Source of the DNA: Burkholderiaceae bacterium
Lineage (GTDB): Bacteria > Pseudomonadota > Gammaproteobacteria > Burkholderiales > Burkholderiaceae_A
DNA: 64,000 nt
Assembly (NCBI GenBank): GCA_004214155.1
Contig: SGYQ01000011.1
Span: 1 to 64,000 of the forward strand
Direction: 5' to 3'
Shown: positions 45,719 to 53,525 of the stretch, in pieces
How the letters are laid out: each line of letters starts with the position of its first letter
Numbering within the stretch: the stretch's first letter is position 1
Translations under genes and position numbers: made by a program
The notes under the pieces: generated by a model
Databases searched by the model: none
Seen by the model: the letters and a program-made list of their open reading frames with translations, nothing else
What the model was told of the DNA's origin: nothing

Positions 45719-46402
45719 TTGGCTACAGGTATAAAGATAGAGTCCTTGGAATGTCGTTTTGGCGGGCAGGAGCCACTTTACAGTAACTTGTTTTTAAAAA
45801 TCCAACCCGGCCAAACCATTGCTCTCACGGGAGAGTCAGGAATTGGTAAAACTTCCTTGTTAAAGGCCATTGCGGGCTTTATTCCAATAAGTAGCGGTAA
45901 CATCGGTTTTTTTAGTGGCCATGTTGAGGGGTCTATATTAGATGCTGAAACTGTTAGGAAAGACAAAATAGGTTTCGTTTTTCAAGATTACTACCTTATT
46001 GACCATTTAACTGGGTGCCAAAATGTCATGTTGCCTGGTTTGATGGGCGTTAATTTAGGTCTACGAAAAATTGAGGAAAGGGCAAAAGAATTAATGGCTT
46101 CGTTGAATGTGTCTCATCTTTTCAATCGTTATCCAGATGCTTTGTCAGGGGGAGAAAAGCAGAGGATTTGTATTGCAAGAGCATTTTTTAAATCCCCGGA
46201 AATAGTTTTAGCAGATGAACCGACTGGCAGTTTAGATGCGAAAAACAGTGATATTGTTATCCGATTGTTGATAAACGCGGCTCAGGCTAGAGGTACTACG
46301 CTGGTTCTTGCAACTCACTCAAAAAATGTTGCTAAAAGAATGCAGAGAGTACTTACTCTTCATTCAAAAGGTATTGAAGAGGAAAGTAGTTTACTTTCGT
46401 AG
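45719..46402 (+). CDS. ABC transporter ATP-binding protein (LolD/MacB-like)
   Basis: The 227-residue ATPase has all motifs: Walker A GESGIGKTSL (about residues 39-48), Q-loop VFQDYYL, signature LSGGEKQRI, Walker B IVLADEPTGSLD and H-loop ATHSKN. The type is that of lipoprotein or peptide exporters with FtsX permeases. The start is TTG 45719, with no ATG earlier in the frame and no clear ribosome site. It is followed nine bases later by the permease, and the two form a transporter together. Confidence 0.9.
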   Translation: MATGIKIESLECRFGGQEPLYSNLFLKIQPGQTIALTGESGIGKTSLLKAIAGFIPISSGNIGFFSGHVEGSILDAETVRKDKIGFVFQDYYLIDHLTGCQNVMLPGLMGVNLGLRKIEERAKELMASLNVSHLFNRYPDALSGGEKQRICIARAFFKSPEIVLADEPTGSLDAKNSDIVIRLLINAAQARGTTLVLATHSKNVAKRMQRVLTLHSKGIEEESSLLS

Positions 46403-46411
46403 GATAGTTTA

Positions 46412-49000
46412 TTGGCTATTCAAAATTTCCTGTTTCTCTTATACCATTTTTCTGCTGGTGTTTTTCGCAAACACAAACTGAAATGGATACTCACTATTTT
46501 AGCTGTGGCAGCGAGCGTATCGCTTATTACTGCAGTCGAAGTAATTAACAAGTCTGCAATAAATCAAATGGCACGAAGTGAAAATCTGCTAAATGGTTTT
46601 GCTGACATAAATTTAGTATCCATAAATGGTGAATTTGATGAGGAATTATTTAACAAATTAGTATCTATAAAAAACCAGTTAGGGATCGCATCTGCGAGCC
46701 CTATTTTAATTCATCAAAATTGGCCAGGCGGTCTGGATAAAAAGTTTCAAGTTGTGGGAGTAGATGTCTTCAGAGCAGCTAGCACAACCCCCGTTTTTTT
46801 CCAAGGAATCCGGAAATTACGTGGTCAAAATATTGCGGCAGAAGACAGTGATTCATTTATCGACTTGTTGGCTGAAAATTCCGCAATCATTTCTTCGGAT
46901 ATTTTTGAGAATATTAGCTTATCAGATAAAAAACTGCATCTAAATACGCAATTTGGAATAAAAAGTTTGTTTCCTATCGCCGTCAGCCAAAGTAAGTATC
47001 TCAGTAATGTGGTGATAATGGATATTGGAAATTTACAGACTATTATCAAAAAGCCAAAAAAATTAAGCCGGATAGATATAAGACTAGAGACGGATTCAAA
47101 TTTAAAAAAAACTAGAATCGCCTTACTAGCGTTCTTGCGAGCGAATCAGCTCGAGCAGCAAATTCGAATCGTAGACCCGCAATCTAGAGAGACAGAAATT
47201 TCTCAATTATCTTCTGCTTATCGGGGAAATTTATTTGTTTTGGGAATCGCAACATTATTTGTGACATTTTTCCTTCTTTACTCGATTATAGACTTGTCAC
47301 TCCAACAACAAAGGAAGAACCTTGAATTAATGCAGCAGATCGGGGGCAGAAATATCCGGCTTTTTCAACTTGTTCTCTCTCAAAATATTCTGTTTACTTC
47401 CTTAGCCAGTTTGATAGGTGTTTTAAGTGGAATATTCATAGCAACAATTTTCGGTAAGGAATTAGGAAATACCCAAGGTGAAGGTTTAATTTTCCAAGGT
47501 TTCGTGGATTTGAATTTAACATACGTAAATTTGTTTTCCTACTGGGCGCTCGGAGTACTTTCTGGGATAGTAGCAACAATCATTATTTTTTTTAAAGTCA
47601 ATTTATTTCGGACAAAAATAAAAACTATTAAAATTGATAAATATTATTCTATTATTAAAGGAAAATCTGGGTTCATTATTTTTCTTTTCCTCGGAGCCTT
47701 ATCGACGAGCATAAAGCCAATTTATGGAATGGCAGTCGGCCCTTATCTAGGCATCTTTTTTTTACTATTAACACCGATAGTTTTCCTTCCTTCTTTCATT
47801 CCCGTTTTTGCAAAAAAAGTTTTCAGTTTTTGTTCTTCTTTTATCTCAACAAAGGGTTGGCTAATGTTGGCTTTTTATAAATTATCAAGCGATACTAAAC
47901 TAGATTCCAACGTTATTAGGACTATCATTGCGAGTCTCTCACTAACCATAGCTATGGTCATTATGGTCCACAGTTTTCGTGACTCATTAATTATGTGGTT
48001 GGATAAGGTTTTGGAATCAGATTGCTATATCAGTGTAGAGAAAAACCTTTCGAATCAGGATATCTCTTATATTCATAAGGCTCTAGAATCAAATGATACG
48101 GTAGATGACTTTGAACTTGTACGAGTGTCGCGTGTTTCTTTTAAAAATAGCTTCTCACCAGTACCCGTAATCCTGAAACAATTTTCTTATAAAGACTCGT
48201 TTTCGACTTTACCAATGGTTAGCACAGATCCAAGTTCCATTGATATGTATATTAGAAAAAATAACGATCAAGACGAGTTATATTTATACGCTTCTGAAGG
48301 ATTTTTGGCGAGATACAAAATAAAATTGTATGATACTTTTGAATTAAGTTTTAAAGAAGGATCTCTGAAAGCTTTTGTTTTGGGAAAATACAGAGATTAT
48401 GGTCGGCAACATGGTAGTTTAACAGTGTCAACTACGGAATATCCTGAACTCTCGGAATATGGAGAGATTTCCCACTATGCAATTGATTTAAAAAAAGGAA
48501 AGAGAGTTCAAGAGTTTAAGGCTGACTTCGAATCCAAAATGAATGCAGGTATCTCTTTTAAAATATCTGACAACACGAATATCAAGAAACTATCCTTGCT
48601 TATTTTTGATAAAACATTTTCTATCACTTATGTATTGTTTTTAATCTCACTTTTTGTTTGTATTTTTTCTGTAGCATGTTCTTGCAGTAGTCAGATCGAA
48701 TCTAGGGGACAGGAGCTTGCCCTAATGAAAAAGATAGGACATAAAAGCAATTACATTCTCAAGCAAATGCTTTCTGAGCAAGCTTTTGTTGGCCTTGTCT
48801 CAATAACATGTTCGGTAATTGTAGGCATTTTAATCAGTATTATTTTAATCTTTAAAGTCAACCCACAGACTTTTTTCTGGACTCTTGATTTTGAATTTCC
48901 TCTTAAAGAAATTTTGCTAATTGTGCTCTTGGCTTTCAGTAGTATAATTTTTTCGACGTTTGCATACTTCGCTTTCTTTAAAAGAAAAAATTTGTATTAA
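46412..49000 (+). CDS. ABC transporter permease with two FtsX domains
   Basis: The 862-residue inner-membrane protein has an N-terminal span, a large periplasmic domain (about residues 45-270) and a four-span FtsX core around 280-460, then a second periplasmic domain and a C-terminal set of spans (about 745-855). A duplicated FtsX layout of this kind occurs in AttF/AttG-like permeases. The start is TTG 46412. It belongs with the ATPase before it and the AttH-like lipocalin after it. Confidence 0.87.
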   Translation: MAIQNFLFLLYHFSAGVFRKHKLKWILTILAVAASVSLITAVEVINKSAINQMARSENLLNGFADINLVSINGEFDEELFNKLVSIKNQLGIASASPILIHQNWPGGLDKKFQVVGVDVFRAASTTPVFFQGIRKLRGQNIAAEDSDSFIDLLAENSAIISSDIFENISLSDKKLHLNTQFGIKSLFPIAVSQSKYLSNVVIMDIGNLQTIIKKPKKLSRIDIRLETDSNLKKTRIALLAFLRANQLEQQIRIVDPQSRETEISQLSSAYRGNLFVLGIATLFVTFFLLYSIIDLSLQQQRKNLELMQQIGGRNIRLFQLVLSQNILFTSLASLIGVLSGIFIATIFGKELGNTQGEGLIFQGFVDLNLTYVNLFSYWALGVLSGIVATIIIFFKVNLFRTKIKTIKIDKYYSIIKGKSGFIIFLFLGALSTSIKPIYGMAVGPYLGIFFLLLTPIVFLPSFIPVFAKKVFSFCSSFISTKGWLMLAFYKLSSDTKLDSNVIRTIIASLSLTIAMVIMVHSFRDSLIMWLDKVLESDCYISVEKNLSNQDISYIHKALESNDTVDDFELVRVSRVSFKNSFSPVPVILKQFSYKDSFSTLPMVSTDPSSIDMYIRKNNDQDELYLYASEGFLARYKIKLYDTFELSFKEGSLKAFVLGKYRDYGRQHGSLTVSTTEYPELSEYGEISHYAIDLKKGKRVQEFKADFESKMNAGISFKISDNTNIKKLSLLIFDKTFSITYVLFLISLFVCIFSVACSCSSQIESRGQELALMKKIGHKSNYILKQMLSEQAFVGLVSITCSVIVGILISIILIFKVNPQTFFWTLDFEFPLKEILLIVLLAFSSIIFSTFAYFAFFKRKNLY

Positions 49001-49022
49001 ATTATCGAAATAAAGGATTAAT

Positions 49023-50216
49023 ATGATAAGTCGTCGGAGATTTTTGAGTTCATCATTTTGGATTGGCGTTCCGTTTTTTACTTCATCAAATATTTTCTTA
49101 TTAAAAACGACAGAGGCAGATGAATATGCTGAAACGTTGTGGGAAAAAGTAAAACCCGGAAAAATAATTAGTTTTCCTAACGATTATGGTTCTCATCCTT
49201 CATTTCGCTTAGAGTGGTGGTATCTTACCGGATGGCTAAATGACATGTCATTATCATATGGTTTTCAGGTAACATTTTTTCGTTTAGGTACTAGACATAG
49301 ATTTCAAGAAAATACATCATTTGATTCCTCGCAGATAGTTTTTGTGCATTGCTCAATCTCGGATCCTAAACAAAACAGGCTAATTGTGGGTCAAAAAATA
49401 GGTAGACCGGGGATAGGTCCTGTGGATATAAAGAAAGAAGACATGCGACTTCAATTCGAAGATATTTTATTTTTTAGGGAAGGAAAAGCGGATAAATATT
49501 TTTTAAGAATGAATCAAAGAGAATTTAAAGTAAATTTGACAATTACACCTCCTGGACAATTCGGATCTTACTTCTCTCCGGTCTTGAATGGCGAAAACGG
49601 TTTTTCCCGAAAAGGTCCTAACAAAGAATACGCGAGCTATTATTACAGTAGGCCTAACTTAATAATTACCGGGGATTTAAGTCTTTATCAAAAAAAACCA
49701 AGAAAAGTTTCTGGAATCGGTTGGTTGGATCATGAATGGATGAGTGAACTTTTAATGGATGATTTTGTAGGATGGGACTGGATCGGAATTAATTTAATTG
49801 ATGGTTCTAGTCTGATGGTTTTTAAAATAAGAAAACAAGATGGTTCAATCGGTTGGAGCGATTATTCTTTTGTTGATAAATCTCAACAAAAGAAATCTAT
49901 TGATGAGTTTAACATTTTTTTTAGTGATCAAAAAGAACTACACTTGAAAAATAAAAACGAAATTGTTTGGAAAGCTAGGAAAAACTGGAGGTCACCACGA
50001 TCCGGAGCTATTTATCCTGTTGAGCAGTCAATTTTTATTAATAAGGTTGAATACGGTATAATTCCGTTAATGAGTGATCAAGAAGTAGATGCATTGCAGA
50101 GTACGGGAAATTATTATTGGGAAGGCGCAGTTACTATGATTTCTGGTAAAAAAGAGATAGGATTCGGGTATCTTGAGCTTACCGGTTATGCGGCACCCCT
50201 TTCAATTGGGAGTTAG
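49023..50216 (+). CDS. Tat-exported AttH/CrtC-like lipocalin-domain protein
   Basis: The 397-residue protein begins with a twin-arginine signal (SRRRFLSSS). The mature part has FPNDYGSHPSFRLEWWYLTGWL and GFQVTFFR, the mark of the AttH branch of the CrtC/lipocalin-like family. Such proteins are often encoded with an FtsX-type ABC transporter, as here. They are frequently named carotenoid 1,2-hydratase, but the true CrtC pattern was not found and a periplasmic location is wrong for it. A role in envelope or lipid handling is an inference. It starts 22 bases after the permease. Confidence 0.82.
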   Translation: MISRRRFLSSSFWIGVPFFTSSNIFLLKTTEADEYAETLWEKVKPGKIISFPNDYGSHPSFRLEWWYLTGWLNDMSLSYGFQVTFFRLGTRHRFQENTSFDSSQIVFVHCSISDPKQNRLIVGQKIGRPGIGPVDIKKEDMRLQFEDILFFREGKADKYFLRMNQREFKVNLTITPPGQFGSYFSPVLNGENGFSRKGPNKEYASYYYSRPNLIITGDLSLYQKKPRKVSGIGWLDHEWMSELLMDDFVGWDWIGINLIDGSSLMVFKIRKQDGSIGWSDYSFVDKSQQKKSIDEFNIFFSDQKELHLKNKNEIVWKARKNWRSPRSGAIYPVEQSIFINKVEYGIIPLMSDQEVDALQSTGNYYWEGAVTMISGKKEIGFGYLELTGYAAPLSIGS

Positions 50217-50233
50217 TTTTTTTGGAGAGTAAT

Positions 50234-50632
50234 ATGGTGTTGAAGTCTGAGGATAATGAAATTAAATATTTATGTGAGATTGAAACGGAGCCAATATATT
50301 TAGAGGCACACTCTTCCCCGGAGACTGACAAATATGTTTTTGCTTACACCATTAGAATTTTGAATACAGGGGGACACCCTGTAAAGTTAATGAGTCGGTA
50401 CTGGCAGATTACAGATGCGAATGGAGATGTTCAGGAAGTTGTAGGTGATGGAGTTGTTGGACAGCAACCAGTTATTGAGCCAGGTGAAGGGTTTGAGTAT
50501 ACAAGTAGTGCTGTTATCTCGACACCAGTTGGAACGATGCAAGGTAAATATAAAATGGTTGCAGAGGACGGAACGCCATTTGATACAGAAATTCCGGTTT
50601 TTCATCTTCAGATTCCGAGAACCTTACACTAA
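50234..50632 (+). CDS. apaG: ApaG-domain protein
   Basis: The 132-residue single-domain protein has the ApaG fold: TDKYVFAYTIRILNTGGHPVKLMSRYWQITDANGDVQEVVGDGVVGQQPVIEPGEGFEYTS is the family pattern. Its function is debated (metal efflux phenotype or protein partner of metabolic enzymes). The start ATG 50234 is chosen because GGAG (50224-50227) sits 6 bases ahead of it; a TTG within that site is less likely. It lies next to the AttH-like gene and before the ChaN-like gene, unlike the usual ksgA-apaG-apaH position. Confidence 0.93.
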   Translation: MVLKSEDNEIKYLCEIETEPIYLEAHSSPETDKYVFAYTIRILNTGGHPVKLMSRYWQITDANGDVQEVVGDGVVGQQPVIEPGEGFEYTSSAVISTPVGTMQGKYKMVAEDGTPFDTEIPVFHLQIPRTLH

Positions 50633-50732
50633 TTTTTTAATTATAGATCCTCGTCAGTCATACTTTGTAAATCATAAGTAGGCTGTAGAAGCATTAGTAT
50701 GCATTAAAAGATAACCTTAATAAAATAAGGAT

Positions 50733-51617
50733 TTGCGCAAAGTGAAAAGCTTTTGTTCCAATTGCTTAATTACATTATTTTTTATAATTCCTTGCACTCT
50801 ACTTGCGACTGAGATAATTTTTGAGTACAAAACAAAAAATCAGGTCAACGTACAAGATTTGATTGCTGCTATCCATGAAGCTGATGTTGTTTTGTTAGGT
50901 GAAATCCATGATAATCTGTTTCAGCACAGAGCAAGAGCAGATTTAATAAGTAAAATCCAGAATAAAGAGTTTGCAATTGTATCGGAACATTTAGTTTTTG
51001 GTAGTGAGATTACTTACTCCGGGAGTCTATTAGAAGATCTTGAGACCATCGGTTTTAACAAAAAAGCTTGGATTTGGCCAACTCATGAAGTTTTATACAA
51101 AAAATTTGAGGAGTTGAATTTGCCCGTCTTTGGGGGTGACTTGTCTAAAAAAGATATCGATAATATTTATGAAGGAAAAGGGTTGTCACAATCAGGCACC
51201 CTTACTCCGATAATAAAGAGAAGTGCTCTTGACAGTCAATCAAAAGACAAACTTCTCAATGATCTAGTTGTGGGTCACTGCGGAATTGTTGAGGAAGATT
51301 TTTTGAGTTTTATGTTTAAGGTTCAACGCCTGCGAGATGCTAGCATGGCTTACATTGCCAGTAAAGTTGCTCCTGCTATTGTGATAGCTGGAAATGGTCA
51401 TGTAAGGCGAGATTATGGAGTCCCGCAAATATTAAAAAAAATAAATCCTGATAGCAATATTGTTTCGATTGCTTTTTTAGAAACAGATAAATTTTCGAAC
51501 ATGACAGACAATCTCATTAAAAAATTGTTTAAAGATGCCGACGCTGATTATATTTGGCTTACAGAGGCTGTCTCCAGAGTAGATCCTTGCGAAAAATTAC
51601 GTGGGAGAAGGAAGTGA
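50733..51617 (+). CDS. ChaN-family haem-binding (Tiki-like) exported protein
   Basis: The protein of about 294 residues has a signal peptide (CLITLFFIIPCTLLA) and the ChaN/DUF399 pattern: ADVVLLGEIHDNLFQHRARADLISKI, AIVSEHLV, and GNGHVRRDYGVPQIL near the C-terminus. Campylobacter ChaN binds haem as a stacked pair; the family is also related to Tiki proteases. Start candidates are TTG 50733, which is too close to AAGGA (50726-50730), and GTG 50742. The stop overlaps the next start (GTGA). It leads a chain of genes into bchI. Confidence 0.82.
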   Translation: MRKVKSFCSNCLITLFFIIPCTLLATEIIFEYKTKNQVNVQDLIAAIHEADVVLLGEIHDNLFQHRARADLISKIQNKEFAIVSEHLVFGSEITYSGSLLEDLETIGFNKKAWIWPTHEVLYKKFEELNLPVFGGDLSKKDIDNIYEGKGLSQSGTLTPIIKRSALDSQSKDKLLNDLVVGHCGIVEEDFLSFMFKVQRLRDASMAYIASKVAPAIVIAGNGHVRRDYGVPQILKKINPDSNIVSIAFLETDKFSNMTDNLIKKLFKDADADYIWLTEAVSRVDPCEKLRGRRK

Positions 51618-52207
51618 GCCTACCTATATTCCCGCTAAATAACTGTTTATTTCCAGATGGTATCTTGTCCTTAAACATCTTTGAAATTAGATATCTAAAA
51701 ATGATAAAAAAGGTTAGTGATGAGAGAGGGTGTTTTGGGATTATTTTGCTAAAACGTGGTTTAGAAACTAATAGGCCTGGAGAAACTGAAGAATTTTATG
51801 ATGTAGGTACGAAGGCTAGAATTATTCGATTTGAAACTTTGCAACCAACACTTTTTTCGATCAGTGTGAAAGGAGAGGGGCGTTTTAAAATAAATTCAGC
51901 CAGTAAAGGCAGGTATTCTTTGTGGAGCGCAGAAGTTAGTGAGGTAAGAAGCGATAGTATGGTTCGAATTCCTGAAAGTAGTAGTCGTTTGTCGAGTAAT
52001 CTTAAAGATGTCTTCGATTCATATGGGAACAAGATGTTTCCACCGGGTATTGAAATGTCTGATTTCGATGATCGGTGTCATGATGCAGGCTGGGTTGCTA
52101 ACAGATGGGCAGAGTTGTTACCTATTAGAGTTGCACAGAAACAAAGTCTTCTTGAAGAGATGGACCCTCTAGTAAGACTGCAAAAAATTGACTCTATCCT
52201 TCAGTGA
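51614..52207 (+). CDS. LON substrate-binding-domain protein
   Basis: The 197-residue protein consists of an N-terminal Lon-type domain (SLPIFPLNNCLFPDGILSLNIFEIRYLKM, then CFGIILL) without protease or ATPase parts. Such stand-alone LON-domain proteins are common in proteobacteria and have no proven role. I start it at GTG 51614, overlapping the ChaN stop as GTGA; a longer version starting at 51554 adds unrelated sequence. Its stop comes 16 bases before the next small membrane protein. Confidence 0.85.
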   Translation: MSLPIFPLNNCLFPDGILSLNIFEIRYLKMIKKVSDERGCFGIILLKRGLETNRPGETEEFYDVGTKARIIRFETLQPTLFSISVKGEGRFKINSASKGRYSLWSAEVSEVRSDSMVRIPESSSRLSSNLKDVFDSYGNKMFPPGIEMSDFDDRCHDAGWVANRWAELLPIRVAQKQSLLEEMDPLVRLQKIDSILQ

Positions 52208-52223
52208 ATCTCAGGGGTTTGAA

Positions 52224-52493
52224 ATGACAATTATCGACGAAGATATAATTCTTGTTTTGGTAGGGGTTATAATTACAATCTCTTTATTTGAGCTTTTAAT
52301 CATTTCTATAACAAAGAGAAGGAAAAGTATTTTTAAAGAAAGCTTTTTCTATAATGTTATTTCAGGAATTTTTTTAATGACTTCACTGTTATCGTTTGCG
52401 AAAGATTATTTAAGTTTATGCATGGTTTTTCTAATGTGTTCTGGGCTTTTTCATTTTTACTCTTTAATAGTTTTTATTAGACGAGAAAGTTAG
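52224..52493 (+). CDS. Small two- or three-span membrane protein upstream of bchI
   Basis: The 89-residue product starts at ATG 52224 behind AGGGG (52213-52217). It has hydrophobic stretches at about residues 7-28, 45-57 and 62-84, with a basic loop TKRRKS between the first two. I do not recognise a family. It ends three bases before the bchI ATG and follows the LON-domain gene by 16 bases, so it should be co-transcribed with both. Confidence 0.7.
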   Translation: MTIIDEDIILVLVGVIITISLFELLIISITKRRKSIFKESFFYNVISGIFLMTSLLSFAKDYLSLCMVFLMCSGLFHFYSLIVFIRRES

Positions 52494-52496
52494 AAT

Positions 52497-53513
52497 ATGA
52501 GTACATCCCACTACCCCTTTACAGCAATAATTGGACAAGATGAAATGTGCTTAGCTTTAAAGTTATCTGCAGTAGATCCGCTCATGGGGGGTGTTTTGGT
52601 TATGGGCCATCGAGGAACTGGAAAGTCAACTGCGATTAGGGCTTTGGTTAATGTTTTACCAAAGATAAAAGCTGTTAAAAATTGTATGTTTAACTGTCTT
52701 CCTTCTGAGGAGATTGGAGCATGTAGTCGTTGTAAAAATGCGGAAAAACTGGTTAGTGAGTACAAGACCGTGCCCGTAGTCAATCTTCCATTGGGTGCTA
52801 CAGAGGACCGAATAATTGGTTCATTAGATATTCAAAAAGCATTACGGTCGGGTGACAAGCAACTAGAACCGGGGCTGCTTGCCAGCGCTAATCGAGGATT
52901 TTTGTATGTTGACGAAGTTAATTTGTTAGATGATCATTTGGTTGATCTACTTATCGATGTTTCTGCTTCTGGTATAAATCTTATTGAAAGAGAGGGTTTG
53001 TCAATTGAGCATCCTGCACAGTTTGTACTCGTAGGGAGTGGCAATCCAGAGGAGGGAGAGCTTAGGCCGCAATTATTAGATAGGTTTGCTTTTTCGGTAG
53101 ATGTGACTACTCCTGAAAATCTAGAGGAGCGGGTTAAAGTTGTAAAGTTTAGACAGGAGTATGACGATAATCCGGAAGCTTTTAAGGAAAAATGGCTATC
53201 AAAAGAAATGGCCTTAGCAAAAAAGATAAGGGCTGCGAGAACTAAGCTTGGCAAAGTAAAAGTGCCAGAACAGACACTTGAGAAAATTGCAGAGCTTTGC
53301 TTGATGCTAAAAACAGATGGTTTAAGAGGGGAGCTTTCCCTCAGTAAAGCTGCCAGAGCATGTGCAGCCCTACATGGAAGCCTTTCGGTAAGTGAGGAAC
53401 ATGTCAAACATGTAGCTGTCATGTCTCTTCGGCACCGGTTAAGAAGAGACCCTTTGGATGAGTCTAGTTCGGATACCCGTGTAAAAAAAATGATTTCTGA
53501 AGTATTTGATTGA
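52497..53513 (+). CDS. bchI: Magnesium chelatase ATPase subunit BchI
   Basis: The 338-residue AAA+ protein has Walker A GHRGTGKS at residues 37-44, the Walker B region GFLYVDEVNLLDDHLVDLL, and the VGSGNPEEGELRPQLLDRF sensor region. With BchD and BchH it inserts Mg2+ into protoporphyrin IX, the first committed step to bacteriochlorophyll. bchD follows 12 bases after the stop. Length fits BchI (about 340-350). Confidence 0.97.
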   Translation: MSTSHYPFTAIIGQDEMCLALKLSAVDPLMGGVLVMGHRGTGKSTAIRALVNVLPKIKAVKNCMFNCLPSEEIGACSRCKNAEKLVSEYKTVPVVNLPLGATEDRIIGSLDIQKALRSGDKQLEPGLLASANRGFLYVDEVNLLDDHLVDLLIDVSASGINLIEREGLSIEHPAQFVLVGSGNPEEGELRPQLLDRFAFSVDVTTPENLEERVKVVKFRQEYDDNPEAFKEKWLSKEMALAKKIRAARTKLGKVKVPEQTLEKIAELCLMLKTDGLRGELSLSKAARACAALHGSLSVSEEHVKHVAVMSLRHRLRRDPLDESSSDTRVKKMISEVFD

Positions 53514-53525
53514 GAAAAAAGTTGA

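Noticed and set aside
49023-50216. Carotenoid 1,2-hydratase (CrtC) of the pigment pathway
   Set aside because: The twin-arginine signal, the HPSFRLEWWYLTGW pattern and the ABC transporter neighbours fit the AttH branch, not cytoplasmic-side CrtC.
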